A DNA stretch of 64,000 nucleotides. Source: Spongisporangium articulatum (lineage in GTDB: Bacteria; Actinomycetota; Actinomycetes; Actinomycetales; Kineosporiaceae). Positions 8,115 to 17,192 of this stretch are shown in pieces. The position numbers and the translations under genes were made by a program. The notes beneath the pieces were generated by a model. That model searched no databases and was not told where the DNA came from. It worked only from the letters and a program-made list of their open reading frames with translations. Positions within the stretch are counted from its first letter, which is position 1. Each line of letters starts with the position of its first letter. The stretch spans positions 124,001-188,000 of the forward strand of contig NZ_JBITLV010000001.1 of assembly GCF_044465595.1 (NCBI RefSeq). The letters run 5' to 3'.

Positions 8115-9596
8115 GTGACTGACGACCCGGTACGACTCTCCACCCCCGCCGGCCGTTGGGTGCTCCTCGCCGCGGTGCTCGGCAGCGGCGTGGTCAGCCT
8201 CGACGCGACCGTGGTGAACGTGGCCCTGCCCACCGTGGGCGTCGAGCTCGGCGCCGACCTGGCCGGGCTGACCTGGGTGGTGAACGGGTACGCGCTCACG
8301 CTCGCCGCGCTCATCCTGCTCGGCGGGTCGCTGGGCGACCGGTTCGGCCGGCGCCGCGTCTTCGTCGTGGGCGTGACCTGGTTCGGGGTCGCGTCGCTGC
8401 TGTGCGGGGTGGCACCGAACCTGACCCTGCTGACGGCCGGACGGGCGCTGCAGGGAGTCGGCGGGGCCCTGCTGACCCCCGGTTCGCTGGCCATGATCTC
8501 CGCGTCGTTCCACCCCGACGACCGGGCCCGGGCGATCGGCGCCTGGTCGGGGCTGGGCGGCATCGCCGGGGCGATCGGCCCCCTGGTCGGTGGGCTGCTG
8601 CTGAAGCTCGACTGGCGCCTGGTGTTCCTGGTCAACCTGCCGCTGTGCGCCGTGGTCGTGGCGATCGCGGTGCGGCACGTACCCGAGACACGCGACCCGC
8701 AGGCGGCCCGGAAGCTGGACGTCGGGGGGTCGCTCGCCGCCGCCGTCGGTCTCGCGGGGGTGACCTACGCGCTGATCGAGGCGCCGGCGCGGGGGCTCGG
8801 CGGCGTGCTGCCCGCCCTGGTCGTCGGGGTGCTGGCGCTGGCCGCGTTCGTCGAGGTCGAACGGCGCAGCTCACACCCGCTGGTGCCGCTGGACATCTTC
8901 ACCAACCGGCAGTTCACCGCGGCCAACCTGGTCACGCTGGCGCTGTACGCCGCGCTCGGCGCGGTGTTCTTCATGCTCGCCCTGACCCTGCAGGTGGCGG
9001 TCGGGTTCAGCCCGCTGGCCGCGGGCGCGGCCCTGCTGCCGATCACCGCGATCATGCTGCTGCTGTCGGCCCGGGCCGGGGCCCTGGCCGGCCGGATCGG
9101 GCCGCGCCGGCCGATGACGTTCGGACCGCTCATCGTCACCTGCGCACTGCTGCTGATGCTGCGGATCGGGCCCGGCTCCGGCTACTGGACGGACGTGCTG
9201 CCCGTCATCGTCATCCTCGGGCTCGGTCTCTCGCTGACCGTGGCGCCCCTGACCGCGACGGTGCTGGCCGCGGTCGAGGACCGGCACGCGGGGGTGGCCT
9301 CGGGAGTGAACAACGCGGTGGCCCGGACGGCGGGGCTGCTGGCCGTCGCGGCCATTCCGGTGCTCACCGGGCTGAGCGGTGAGATGTACCGGCAGCCGGG
9401 CGAACTCGCCCACGGCTTCCACGTGGCGATGGCCTGGGCGGCCGGGCTGGTGGCCGTCTCCGCGGTGATCGCCTGGTTCGCCATCTCCGACCCGGCCCCG
9501 GATGCGCCCGTCGCGGAGGAGGCCGAGGAGCCCTGCTACAACTGTCCGGTCACGGTGCCCCCGCCGAGTGTCCGGCAGTCACTGGGCGCCCGCTAG
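8115..9596 (+). CDS. MFS drug efflux transporter, DHA2 (EmrB/QacA) family
   Basis: A 493-residue inner-membrane proton antiporter. It has LDATVVNVALP near residue 30 (motif D1 of the 14-helix family), LGDRFGRRRVF (motif A) and GIAGAIGPLVGGLLL (the antiporter motif C), then about 14 hydrophobic segments in all. This family exports lipophilic drugs and dyes; the substrate here is unknown. A short cytosolic tail ends with a CYNCPV pair of cysteines, an uncommon detail. GTG at 8115 is used; it lies only 22 bases after the GGDEF-EAL gene, so co-transcription is possible. No adjacent TetR or MarR regulator was found. Confidence 0.9.
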   Translation: MTDDPVRLSTPAGRWVLLAAVLGSGVVSLDATVVNVALPTVGVELGADLAGLTWVVNGYALTLAALILLGGSLGDRFGRRRVFVVGVTWFGVASLLCGVAPNLTLLTAGRALQGVGGALLTPGSLAMISASFHPDDRARAIGAWSGLGGIAGAIGPLVGGLLLKLDWRLVFLVNLPLCAVVVAIAVRHVPETRDPQAARKLDVGGSLAAAVGLAGVTYALIEAPARGLGGVLPALVVGVLALAAFVEVERRSSHPLVPLDIFTNRQFTAANLVTLALYAALGAVFFMLALTLQVAVGFSPLAAGAALLPITAIMLLLSARAGALAGRIGPRRPMTFGPLIVTCALLLMLRIGPGSGYWTDVLPVIVILGLGLSLTVAPLTATVLAAVEDRHAGVASGVNNAVARTAGLLAVAAIPVLTGLSGEMYRQPGELAHGFHVAMAWAAGLVAVSAVIAWFAISDPAPDAPVAEEAEEPCYNCPVTVPPPSVRQSLGAR

Positions 9597-9628
9597 AGCC
9601 GAAGCCCCGAAGCCCCGAACAACCGTTT

Positions 9629-9671
9629 ACGAGTGACCTTCGGTTGGAAATAGCACGCGAGATTCACTCGT
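9629..9671. terminator. Weak inverted repeat between convergent genes
   Basis: ACGAGTGA (9629-9636) and TCACTCGT (9664-9671) form an 8-bp stem around a 27-nt loop, between the converging transporter and PhzF genes. It may stop transcription; evidence is only the position and pairing. Confidence 0.3.
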
Positions 9672-9700
9672 CGACGATTGTCCCGCCGCTGTCGAACGGG

Positions 9701-10564
9701 TCAGATCGGGACAGCCGCGCCGGTCACCCGGACGCGGGAGTCGCCGGGGGTCAGCTCCACCGCCAGCCGCGACGGCCGGCCCAGCTCGTCGCCCTGGCGC
9801 AGCAGCAGTCGGGCCTCGTCGCCGACCTTGCCCAGCGCCCGCAGGTAGGCGCCGAAGGCGGCGGCCGCCGCGCCCGTCGCCGGGTCCTCGACGACCCCGC
9901 CGACCGGGAACGGGTTGCGGACCCGGAACGTGGTCGGGTCCGACGGCCAGGCCAGAGTGACGGTGGTCAGGTCCGCCCCGCGCATGATGCGGGCCAGCCG
10001 GTCGAAGTCGTAGGCCAGCGCGGTGAGCCGCTCCCGGGTGCGCGTGACGAGCACCAGGTGCCGGGCCCCGGCGTAGGCGATGCGGGGCGGGTAGGCCGGA
10101 TGCAGTTCGGAGCCTGACCAGCGCAGGGCGGCCAGGGTCTCGGCCAGGACGGCGGGCGCCGCCTCCTCGACGTAGGGCTCGACGCTGGTGAGGGTCACCA
10201 GCACCAGCTCCCCCTCGGCCTGGGTCTCGACCCGGACGTCCCCGGAGAGGGTGTGAAAGGTGAAGCGGCCCGGACCGATCCGCCGGGCCAGCGCGGCGGC
10301 GGTGGCCACGGTGGCGTGCCCGCAGAAGGGCACCTCGGCCACCGGCGAGAAGTAGCGCACCGTGTAGCCGCCCGGGGCCGCCAGGTCGGGCCCCTCGGGC
10401 ACCTCCGTGGTGACGAACGCGCTCTCGGAGTAGCCCACGGCGGTGGCCACGCGCTGCATCTGGTCGTCGCTGAGGCCCGCCGCGTCGAGCACCACCCCGG
10501 CCGGGTTGCCGCCGAGCGGGTCGGCGCTGAAGGCGGTGTATCGCTGGAGCGTCGGCGCGGCCAT
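9701..10564 (-). CDS. PhzF-family protein (phenazine biosynthesis-like / isomerase)
   Basis: A 287-residue cytosolic protein of the PhzF/diaminopimelate-epimerase fold. Markers are FSADPLGGNPAGVVLDA at the N-terminus, the SESAFV segment carrying the conserved catalytic-type Glu, FCGHATVATAAAL in the first half, and EDPATGAAAAAFGAYL in the second half, the paired phosphate/substrate-binding motifs of the family. Members isomerise small unsaturated or amino acids; there are no phenazine genes here, so a phenazine role is unlikely. CAGAAT ends 6 nt before the ATG at 10564, which points to a leaderless mRNA. It lies just downstream of the metallophosphoesterase on the same strand (21 bp gap). Confidence 0.9.
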   Translation of the reverse strand: MAAPTLQRYTAFSADPLGGNPAGVVLDAAGLSDDQMQRVATAVGYSESAFVTTEVPEGPDLAAPGGYTVRYFSPVAEVPFCGHATVATAAALARRIGPGRFTFHTLSGDVRVETQAEGELVLVTLTSVEPYVEEAAPAVLAETLAALRWSGSELHPAYPPRIAYAGARHLVLVTRTRERLTALAYDFDRLARIMRGADLTTVTLAWPSDPTTFRVRNPFPVGGVVEDPATGAAAAAFGAYLRALGKVGDEARLLLRQGDELGRPSRLAVELTPGDSRVRVTGAAVPI

Positions 10565-10585
10565 GGGGACATTCTGCCGCGTGCG

Positions 10586-12250
10586 TCAGAAGGGCGCGAG
10601 GACGGGGAGCACGACGTTCCGGTCGGTGGTCAAACCGGCTGCCCCGGAGTCGAACCCGTGCCAGAAGACATTGCCGGCCAGCTCCCGGTGCAGCCCGGCC
10701 AGGTCGGCGGGCGTGTAGGCCGGCCCGTCGGCGGGCACGACCTCGCCCTCGTGGTCGAGCATCGTGCACGCGATGTGCAGCAGCCCGTCGCCCGCGTCGA
10801 GGAACTCGACCAGCCGGGCCTGACAGGGCCAGTCCATGATCGCGCACGTGGTGACCTCCCAGAACCCGCGGCCGGGGGCCCCGGGGCGCGGGTGCGCGCG
10901 GATGCCGTTCACGTGCGTGTGGCCGTTGAGCCACAGCACCACGTTGCCGAACCGGTGCAGCAGCCGCTCGAGTTCGGGGCCGCCGAACACCGGGTCGCCG
11001 TGCTCGTCGACCCAGCCGTCGCGGGTGTTGGTCAGCGTCGCCATCCCGTGGTGCGAGAACAGCACCACCAGGCGGTCCTCGTGCGTGGTGCGCTGCACCG
11101 ACCCGTCCGCCGCCTCGTAGGTGGCATGCACCTCGATCAACCGGTCCGTCAGCCAGCGCAGCTGGTCGGCGTCCAGACAGCCGTCGGAGGCGCCCGCGTT
11201 CGCGGTGGTGTCCAGCCCGATGAACCGGACCGGCCCGTGATCGTAGGCGTAGTAGGCGGTTCCGTCGCGCCGGTTGACCTCGGTGAACCCGTGACCGAGC
11301 GGTGCGCCCCCGGCGAAGTGCGCGGCCACGAACTCGGCCCGACCGACCGGCCGGCGGTCGGCGTCGGCAGTGACCGTGACGTCGTCGCCGCCGAAGAACA
11401 GGTGCGCCTGCGCCGTGAAGACCTCGAGCGCGACATCCGGGTCGGCGTACTCGGCGCGCAGTGAGGTGGGCTTGCGAGCCCCGGTCATGGCCCGCGCCAG
11501 TTCCGGCGTCACCACACCGACGCCCTGCACCAGCGCCTCGTGGTTGCCGTAGCAGGCCAACCAGGGCACGTCGAGCGGCGCCGCCTCGAAGTCGGCCAGG
11601 GCGGCCTCGAGCAGGCCGGGGCGGTGACCGAAACCGCAGTCGTCGCACCAGAGGTCGGCCGGGTGGACGACCGACGGGCCGTCGGGGCACCAGAACACCC
11701 CGTCGGGCCAGGACGGCGACTGCACCCCCTCGTAGGCGGGGCCGCCCGAGCCGGGCCGCACCCGGCCGCCGTCCAGTAGTGCGAACCAGTTCTGGAGCTC
11801 GTTCCACTGCGCGTTGTCGATGGCGTCGCCCGTGGTCACGACCAGATCGAGCGGCAGCCCGGTCACCGGGGCCCCGGCGGCGTGCACGCGGTTCAGGGTG
11901 GCGACCATCGCCTGCATGGCCCGTGCCGTCAGGCTCTCCTGAGGCCGTTGCACCGGAACGAGTTTCGCGAATCGCGGGTCGGACAGCTCGCGGTTGAAGA
12001 ACTCGAACCGCGCGGGCGACTGGACGTCGGGCAGCTGGAGGTCGGTCACGTGAGCGAAGGCGAACAGCGGCTTCGCACCGCCCCGCGCCGAGGCGAGACC
12101 CGCCGTCCCGCCGAGCAGTTCGTGCCGCACGACGTGCGGTTCGCCGTCCAGCAGGCCCATCCGCCGGTACGGGCGCACGGAGCCGCGCCGCAGCACCGGC
12201 CCCGGCCCGAGCCGGCGGTGGGTCGTCAGGACGGGGTGGTGACCGCTCAC
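10586..12250 (-). CDS. Metallophosphoesterase (TIGR03767/PPA1498-like)
   Basis: A 554-residue calcineurin-like phosphoesterase. Metal-site motifs in order are AHVTDLQLP (the D-x-H-like first motif in variant form), VTTGDAID, CYGNHE, FSHHGM and LNGHTHVNG, so the di-metal centre appears intact. The length and the internal WCPDGPSVVHPADLWCDDCG insert match a large actinobacterial subfamily, often annotated TIGR03767. No signal peptide is visible, so it acts in the cytosol. Its GTG overlaps the stop of the ABC ATPase gene by 4 bases (GTGA), so it is the last gene of the transporter operon, suggesting it cleaves an imported phosphoester. That substrate link is inference. Confidence 0.85.
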   Translation of the reverse strand: MSGHHPVLTTHRRLGPGPVLRRGSVRPYRRMGLLDGEPHVVRHELLGGTAGLASARGGAKPLFAFAHVTDLQLPDVQSPARFEFFNRELSDPRFAKLVPVQRPQESLTARAMQAMVATLNRVHAAGAPVTGLPLDLVVTTGDAIDNAQWNELQNWFALLDGGRVRPGSGGPAYEGVQSPSWPDGVFWCPDGPSVVHPADLWCDDCGFGHRPGLLEAALADFEAAPLDVPWLACYGNHEALVQGVGVVTPELARAMTGARKPTSLRAEYADPDVALEVFTAQAHLFFGGDDVTVTADADRRPVGRAEFVAAHFAGGAPLGHGFTEVNRRDGTAYYAYDHGPVRFIGLDTTANAGASDGCLDADQLRWLTDRLIEVHATYEAADGSVQRTTHEDRLVVLFSHHGMATLTNTRDGWVDEHGDPVFGGPELERLLHRFGNVVLWLNGHTHVNGIRAHPRPGAPGRGFWEVTTCAIMDWPCQARLVEFLDAGDGLLHIACTMLDHEGEVVPADGPAYTPADLAGLHRELAGNVFWHGFDSGAAGLTTDRNVVLPVLAPF

Positions 12251-13335
12251 CGGGTGACGAGGACCGGATCCGGCCGCAGGCCGATCCGGGCCGCGCTGCC
12301 GATCGGGTACGCCGCCGCTTCGGACGTGGGGAGCTGCACGAGAACCGGCCCGGCGTCCCCGAGGTCGACGGTGATCCGGCTGATCGCGCCGAGGAAGGCG
12401 GTGGCCACGACCTGCCCGTCGAGCGGGGTCGTCGCCGCGCCCTCCGGGGTCGTCGTGATCGTGACCGCCTCGGGCCGGACCAGCGCCACGGCCTCGCCGT
12501 CGGCGGTCGTGGGGTCGACCAGCGGCAGCCGCACGCCGAGCACGTCGGCCTGGGCGCCGGACACGACGGCCGGGAGCTTGTTGCTGAGACCCACGAACTC
12601 GGCGACGAAGGGCGTGGCGGGCCGGTGGTAGACGTCGGCGGGCGGGGCCAGCTGCTCCAGCCGGCCGGCGTTCATCACCCCGACCCGGTCGGCGATGGCC
12701 AGCGCCTCCTCCTGGTCGTGCGTGACGAACAGCGTGGTGATGCCGACCTCCAGCTGCACGCGCCGGATCTCGTCGCGCAGCGCGGCCCGGACCTTCGCGT
12801 CCAGGGCCGACAGCGGTTCGTCCAGGAGGAGGACGGTGGGCTGGATGGCCAGGGCCCGGGCCAGCGCCACGCGCTGCTGCTGCCCGCCGGACATCTGGTG
12901 GGCGAACCGGTCGACCTGCTTGGAGAGACCGACCAGATCGAGCATCTCGGCCGCCTTGGCGTCCCGCTTCGCGGCGTCCACGCCGCGCAGCCGCAGGCCG
13001 AAGGCCACGTTCTGCCGGGCGGTCATGTTCGGGAACAGCGAGTAGGCCTGGAAGACCATGCCCATGTCACGCTTGTTGGTGGGCAGCCGGGTGACGTCCT
13101 TGCCGTCGACGACCACGCGCCCGCCGTCGGCGTCCTCCAGGCCGGCCAGCAGCCGCAGCGCGGTGGTCTTGCCGCAGCCGGAAGGGCCCAGCAGGGCGAC
13201 GAACTCGCCCTTGTGCAGCGTGAGGTCGAGGCCGTCGAGCGCCGTCACGGCGCCGTAGCGACGGGTCAGGTTCTCGAGGCGCACCTCGACCCCGGCGCGG
13301 GCGGCGGCCTCGGTGGCAGCGGTGGTTTCCGTCAT
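12247..13335 (-). CDS. ABC transporter ATP-binding protein, spermidine/iron type
   Basis: A 362-residue ATPase of an importer. Walker A is GPSGCGKTT, the Q-loop is MVFQAYSLFPNM, the signature is MSGGQQQRVALARAL, Walker B is VLLLDEPLSALD and the H-loop is FVTHDQEEAL. After residue 240 comes a TOBE-like regulatory region with an RPEAVTI segment. The architecture matches PotA/FbpC ATPases. It powers the two permeases upstream and joins the phosphoesterase downstream by a 4-base overlap. The ATG at 13335 lies 5 bases after the permease stop. Substrate is not readable from the ATPase. Confidence 0.93.
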   Translation of the reverse strand: MTETTAATEAAARAGVEVRLENLTRRYGAVTALDGLDLTLHKGEFVALLGPSGCGKTTALRLLAGLEDADGGRVVVDGKDVTRLPTNKRDMGMVFQAYSLFPNMTARQNVAFGLRLRGVDAAKRDAKAAEMLDLVGLSKQVDRFAHQMSGGQQQRVALARALAIQPTVLLLDEPLSALDAKVRAALRDEIRRVQLEVGITTLFVTHDQEEALAIADRVGVMNAGRLEQLAPPADVYHRPATPFVAEFVGLSNKLPAVVSGAQADVLGVRLPLVDPTTADGEAVALVRPEAVTITTTPEGAATTPLDGQVVATAFLGAISRITVDLGDAGPVLVQLPTSEAAAYPIGSAARIGLRPDPVLVTR

Positions 13336-13340
13336 GGGAC

Positions 13341-14213
13341 TCAGTCCTCCTCGACCCCGCCGCGGCGGCGACGTCCGACGAACGACAGGGCGAACAGCAG
13401 GAAGAACACCACGGCCAGCGACGCGGAGGCGACCGCCTCCGAGACGCCGGCCTGCGACTGGGCCACCTGGAACATGGCCACCTGGACGTTCACGTAGTTC
13501 AGCAGCGACGCGACCGTGTACTCGCCGAGCACCAGCGAGACACCCAGCAGCGAGGCGTTCAGCACCGCCGAGGCGATGTTGGGCACCACCACCCGGAACA
13601 TCACCGTGAACCAGCCGGCCCCGAGGCTGCGGGCGGCCTCGGTCAGCGTCTGCACGTCGATGCCCTGCAGCCCGGCGTCCAGCGCCCGGTACATGTACGG
13701 CAGCACCAGGATCACGTAGGCGAAAGCCAGCGCCAGCGGCGAGGTCTGGTACTGCTCGGGGGTGAAGTAGTTGACCCACAGGTAGATCGGCGCCCAGCCC
13801 ACCACGAGGACGATGGCCGGGATGGTCAGCGGCAGCAGGCACAGCCACTCGATCAGCCGGCCGAGCTTCGGCAGCCTCAGCCGGACCCAGACCATCGTGG
13901 GGACCAGCAGCAGCAACGAGACGACCGACGTGACCACGGCCAGTTCCGCCGACGCCCGGATCGCGTCGAGCAGGCCGGGCGCGTCGCCGATCGCCTTCCA
14001 GTAGTCGAGCGTGTGCCCACCGCTGAAATCCGAGGTCTTGCGGGTGCTGAACTCGACCAGCCCGATCAGCGGGACGACGAAGTAGACGGCGAACAGCAGG
14101 AGCAGCAGCCAGCGCCCCACCTGTCGGCGGCGGGCCGTGCGGGCCCGCAGCCCCAGGCCGCCGGAGCCGGACGGCCCACCCGGCTCGGTCAGTTCGGTGC
14201 TCACCGCAGCCAT
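13341..14213 (-). CDS. ABC transporter permease, second subunit
   Basis: A 290-residue inner-membrane permease with six predicted helices and the cytosolic EAA loop LTEAARSLGAGWFTVMFRVVVPNI that docks on the ATPase. The class matches PotC-type permeases of polyamine, iron and phosphonate importers. The N-terminal 35 residues are Gly/Ser-rich and charged. The ATG lies inside the previous gene (13-base overlap), which indicates translational coupling. An FSTRKTSDFSGGHTLDYW periplasmic loop follows helix 1, as in this family. Confidence 0.9.
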   Translation of the reverse strand: MAAVSTELTEPGGPSGSGGLGLRARTARRRQVGRWLLLLLFAVYFVVPLIGLVEFSTRKTSDFSGGHTLDYWKAIGDAPGLLDAIRASAELAVVTSVVSLLLLVPTMVWVRLRLPKLGRLIEWLCLLPLTIPAIVLVVGWAPIYLWVNYFTPEQYQTSPLALAFAYVILVLPYMYRALDAGLQGIDVQTLTEAARSLGAGWFTVMFRVVVPNIASAVLNASLLGVSLVLGEYTVASLLNYVNVQVAMFQVAQSQAGVSEAVASASLAVVFFLLFALSFVGRRRRGGVEED

Positions 14214-15094
14214 CGGGACGCCCTCCGTTGCAGCAGGGTGTAGGCACTCATCGCGATCGCCACCACGACGATCATGCCGAGGGCGAGCGCCTTGCCGACG
14301 TTCTCCTGCCCGGCCACGGTCTCACTGGTCAACGCGGTGCGGATCTGCAGCGGGATGATGATGCCGCCCTGGCTGATCAGCGCGGCCGCCGTGGCGTAGG
14401 CCGCGAAGGCGTTGGCGAACAGCAGCAGGACGCCACCCCAGAAGGGCGCGTTCAGCAGCGGGATGCCGATGTGGCGCCAGTACTGCCAACTGGTGCCGCC
14501 CAGGCTCTCGGACGCCTCCCGCCACTGTGGCTTGATCCCGTCCAGCGCCGGCAGGAAGACCAGCACCATGAGTGGGATCTGGAAGTAGGTGTAGACGACG
14601 ATCAGGCCGGTCAGCTCCTGCAGCCAGGCGCCGCTGCTGTCCTGGAACAGCCCCAGGTGCTGCAGCAGGACGGTCACGATGCCGGTGCCGCCGACGCTGG
14701 ACAGGAACGCGAAGGCCAGCGTGACGCCGCCGAACTGGGCCAGCACGCCGGAGGCGGAGGTGACCACCCGGCGGACCGCGCCGTCCGGGCGGCCGAGCAC
14801 CACGACATAGGCGAGCACCGCCCCGAGCGCGCCGCCCAGCAGGGCGCTGACCGCGGAGAGCACGATGCTGTTGCGGAACGCCTCGAGGACGTTCGCCTCG
14901 CCCAGGGCGCGCACGTTGGCCAGGGTCGGCACCCCCTGCGGGGTGACGAACGCACCGACGACCACGATGCCGGTGGGCAGCAGCAGGAAGACGCCGACGT
15001 AGACCAGGAAGGGCAGGACGCCGAGCCAGTGGGTCGGCAGCCGACGGCCGGTCCGTCCGGACCGGCCGTCGACCGTCGCAGGGGTGTCACTCAT
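14201..15094 (-). CDS. ABC transporter permease, first subunit
   Basis: A 297-residue permease with six helices and an EAA loop, REASESLGGTSWQYWRHIGIPLL. The type is PotB-like. The start ATG at 15094 lies 33 bases downstream of the binding-protein stop, and the end overlaps the second permease. With the ATPase and the lipoprotein it makes a complete importer. The FLQDSSGAWLQELTG-type loop between helices 3 and 4 is exposed to the periplasmic face. No substrate can be assigned. Confidence 0.9.
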   Translation of the reverse strand: MSDTPATVDGRSGRTGRRLPTHWLGVLPFLVYVGVFLLLPTGIVVVGAFVTPQGVPTLANVRALGEANVLEAFRNSIVLSAVSALLGGALGAVLAYVVVLGRPDGAVRRVVTSASGVLAQFGGVTLAFAFLSSVGGTGIVTVLLQHLGLFQDSSGAWLQELTGLIVVYTYFQIPLMVLVFLPALDGIKPQWREASESLGGTSWQYWRHIGIPLLNAPFWGGVLLLFANAFAAYATAAALISQGGIIIPLQIRTALTSETVAGQENVGKALALGMIVVVAIAMSAYTLLQRRASRWLR

Positions 15095-15127
15095 GCGGTG
15101 CTCAGGTGACGACGAGGCCGACCGGGG

Positions 15128-16249
15128 TCAGCCGATCGCCTTCGCCCAGTTGGCGGCCAGGTACTCACTGGCCTTGGTCACCTGGGCCTGGGTCTGGAAG
15201 ACCGGGGTGCCCTCGACCTTCGGGAGCTTGGCCACGGCGTCCTTGTCGATGGTTCCGGCCGTGGTCATGGCCTCCTGGCGGACCGGGTGCGCGCCCCCGG
15301 CGAGCCACAGGTTCTGTCCCTCGTCCGAGAAGAGGAACTCCTCCCAGAGCCGGGCGGCGGCCGGGTGCGGCGCGTTCTTGTTGATGGCCTGGTTGTAGTA
15401 CCCGCCCAGGACCGCGTTCTCGGGGATGAAGACCTTCCACGCCTTCACGTCGGCCTGGTGCCCGACCTGCAGGTAGTCCCAGTCGAAGACGACGGGCGTC
15501 GACCCGCTCTTGACCGTGGCCGAGGTGGCCTGCGTCTTGCTGAAGTTCTTCAGGCCGTTGAGCTTCTTGAACCACTCGACGCCCTTGCTGATGTCGTCGA
15601 GCGAGCCACCCGTGGCCAGCGAGGCCATCTCGACCCCGTTGAGCGCCGCGTTGGCCTGCGTCGGGTCACCGTTCAGCGCGACCTTGCCCTTGAAGGCGGG
15701 CTTCTCGAGGTCGGTGATGGAGGTGACCGCCGGCAGCTTGGCGCTGTCGTAGCCGATGGACATGTAGCCGCCGTAGTCGTTCACCCAGAGGCCGGTGGCC
15801 TCCTTCTGGCTGTCCGGGATGTCGGCCCACGTCTGCACCTTGTACGGCGCGTAGAGGCTCTGGTTGGCGACCGTCACGGCGCCGCCCATGTCGAGCACGT
15901 CGGGGGCGCGGTTGGTCTTGCCCTGCTGCTTGACGGCGTTGATCTCGTCCTGGCTCGAGCCGTCGGGAGTGGCCGAGTTGATCTTGATCCCGTACTTGGC
16001 CGTGAACGCCTTGATGATGTTGCCGTAGTTGGCCCAGTCCGGCGGCAGCGCGATGACGTTCAGCTGGCCTTCCTTCTTGGCGGCGGCCACCAGACCGTCG
16101 AGGCCCCCGAAGTCGGCGACCGACGTGGCCGTGGCCGACGTGTCGGTGCCGCTGTCGCCACCCCCGTCGGACGGCGGCGCGCACGCGGCCGTCACGAGCA
16201 TCGCCCCGATGACCAGCACGCCACCGATCCCGCGCAAGCTTGTCTTCAC
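15128..16249 (-). CDS. ABC transporter substrate-binding lipoprotein
   Basis: A 373-residue extracytoplasmic binding protein and first gene of the operon. The signal peptide ends in a lipobox, LVTAAC, with the lipidated Cys at residue 23, followed by a Gly/Ser/Asp/Thr linker. The mature domain resembles the SBP_bac_6/8 family (AfuA/PotD class) with GQLNVIALPPDWANYGNII and EINAVKQQGKTNRAPDVLDMGGA. Relatives bind ferric iron, polyamines or organophosphonates. A purine-rich AGAGAAGGGC precedes the ATG. The metallophosphoesterase at the operon end would fit a phosphoester or phosphonate ligand, but this is inference. Confidence 0.9.
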   Translation of the reverse strand: MKTSLRGIGGVLVIGAMLVTAACAPPSDGGGDSGTDTSATATSVADFGGLDGLVAAAKKEGQLNVIALPPDWANYGNIIKAFTAKYGIKINSATPDGSSQDEINAVKQQGKTNRAPDVLDMGGAVTVANQSLYAPYKVQTWADIPDSQKEATGLWVNDYGGYMSIGYDSAKLPAVTSITDLEKPAFKGKVALNGDPTQANAALNGVEMASLATGGSLDDISKGVEWFKKLNGLKNFSKTQATSATVKSGSTPVVFDWDYLQVGHQADVKAWKVFIPENAVLGGYYNQAINKNAPHPAAARLWEEFLFSDEGQNLWLAGGAHPVRQEAMTTAGTIDKDAVAKLPKVEGTPVFQTQAQVTKASEYLAANWAKAIG

Positions 16250-16325
16250 GTCCCGAGCCCTTCTCTCGACCCCATGAGTTGGGGAGCGAGACGGATGCTA
16301 AGGCTCTCAGACACCGTTGGCGGTT

Positions 16326-16393
16326 ACTGTTTGAGGACAGTTCGGCAACCAGCAACTGTTGCGTGCTGAACCAGGGGTTGCGACAGGCGCAAC
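16326..16393. promoter_or_regulatory. Cluster of GCAAC/GTTGC half-sites upstream of the ABC operon
   Basis: Five GCAAC or GTTGC pentamers lie at 16345-16349, 16352-16356, 16358-16362, 16377-16381 and 16389-16393. Two pairs make palindromes: GCAAC-T-GTTGC and GTTGC-N7-GCAAC. Beside them ACTGT-N6-ACAGT occurs at 16326-16341. The pentamer is the same half-site found twice before the pirin gene, so the nearby MarR protein may act here too. Confidence 0.45.
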
Positions 16394-16416
16394 AGCAGGC
16401 TTCCGGGCCCGTCCGG

Positions 16417-16647
16417 TCAGTGGCGGGCCGGAGCGGGCTGCGTCGTCATCAGCATCCCGAAGAACTCGTCGCGGTGCTCGCGCGCCCCCGAGGGGTAGTC
16501 CCCGGCCTCGTCCCAGAACCGGTCGACGAGTTCGCGCGCCGCCTCGGCCAGACGCTCCCCCTCGACGGTGTCGAGGTGGTCGCCGTAGGCGGCGACGGCC
16601 TCGGTCAGGCCCAGGAACATCTCGATCAGCGTGTCACTCGGATTCAT
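16417..16647 (-). CDS. Small acidic helical protein, unknown
   Basis: A possible 76-residue protein, MNPSDTLIEMFLGLTEAVAAYG and onward, predicted mostly helical and acidic, with no known motif, signal or membrane segment. It sits between MarR and the ABC operon in the same direction as both. Codon use is GC-rich at the third position like its neighbours, which supports coding, but the ribosome site is weak. It could be a chance frame. It starts 27 bases after the marR stop, so read-through transcription from marR would cover it. Confidence 0.4.
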   Translation of the reverse strand: MNPSDTLIEMFLGLTEAVAAYGDHLDTVEGERLAEAARELVDRFWDEAGDYPSGAREHRDEFFGMLMTTQPAPARH

Positions 16648-16674
16648 GCTGGAACGGTCGGCGCCTGAAGGGCC

Positions 16675-17172
16675 CTACTTGACCGGCGATCTCCCAACTC
16701 TTCCCGGACGGCCGGTCTCGGCGCGGCTGGCGCCGGCCGACTGCATCGCCCGGCCGATCACCCGCAGCTGGTCGAGCTGCTCGGGCGTGAGGGCGTCGAT
16801 CAACCCCGCCCGGACGGCGGCCACGTGCCCCGGAGCGGCGGCCGCCAGAGCCGCGCGCCCGGCGTCCGTCAGTTCGGCGTTCATCCCCCGGCGGTCGTCC
16901 TCGCACTCGACCCGGCGCACCCAGCCGGCCCGCTCGGCGCGGGTCACGGCCCGGGTCACCCCGGAGCGGGTGGCGAGCGTGGCGTCGGCCAGCTCACGCA
17001 TCCGCAACCGGTTCTCGGGGGCCTCGGACAGTCGGACCAGCAGTTCGTAGTCGGTGAGCGTCAGGTCGGACTCGGTGGCCAGCTGCCGCTCGAGGGCGGT
17101 CAACAGCGTGCGGGTGCCGTCCAGCCAGGCCCGCCAGGCGGCCTGCTCGTCGGTACTGAGCCACTCGGTCAT
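16675..17172 (-). CDS. MarR-family transcriptional regulator
   Basis: A 165-residue winged-helix repressor. It begins MTEWLSTDEQAAWRAWLDG, a start common in actinobacterial MarR proteins, then has the DYELLVRLSEAPENRLRMREL recognition region, TRSGVTRAVTRAERAGWVRR helix-turn-helix, and the ECEDDRRGMNAELTDAGR wing. The ATG at 17172 is preferred to the GTG at 17181 because TAGCGT (17180-17185 on the plus strand as ACGCTA) ends 7 nt before it, giving a leaderless mRNA. It is divergent from pirin with two shared operators in the 83-bp gap, so it probably represses both. No Cys pair for OhrR-like thiol sensing is present, so the ligand is unknown. Confidence 0.92.
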   Translation of the reverse strand: MTEWLSTDEQAAWRAWLDGTRTLLTALERQLATESDLTLTDYELLVRLSEAPENRLRMRELADATLATRSGVTRAVTRAERAGWVRRVECEDDRRGMNAELTDAGRAALAAAAPGHVAAVRAGLIDALTPEQLDQLRVIGRAMQSAGASRAETGRPGRVGRSPVK

Positions 17173-17192
17173 GCCATCCACGCTAGCAGGAA

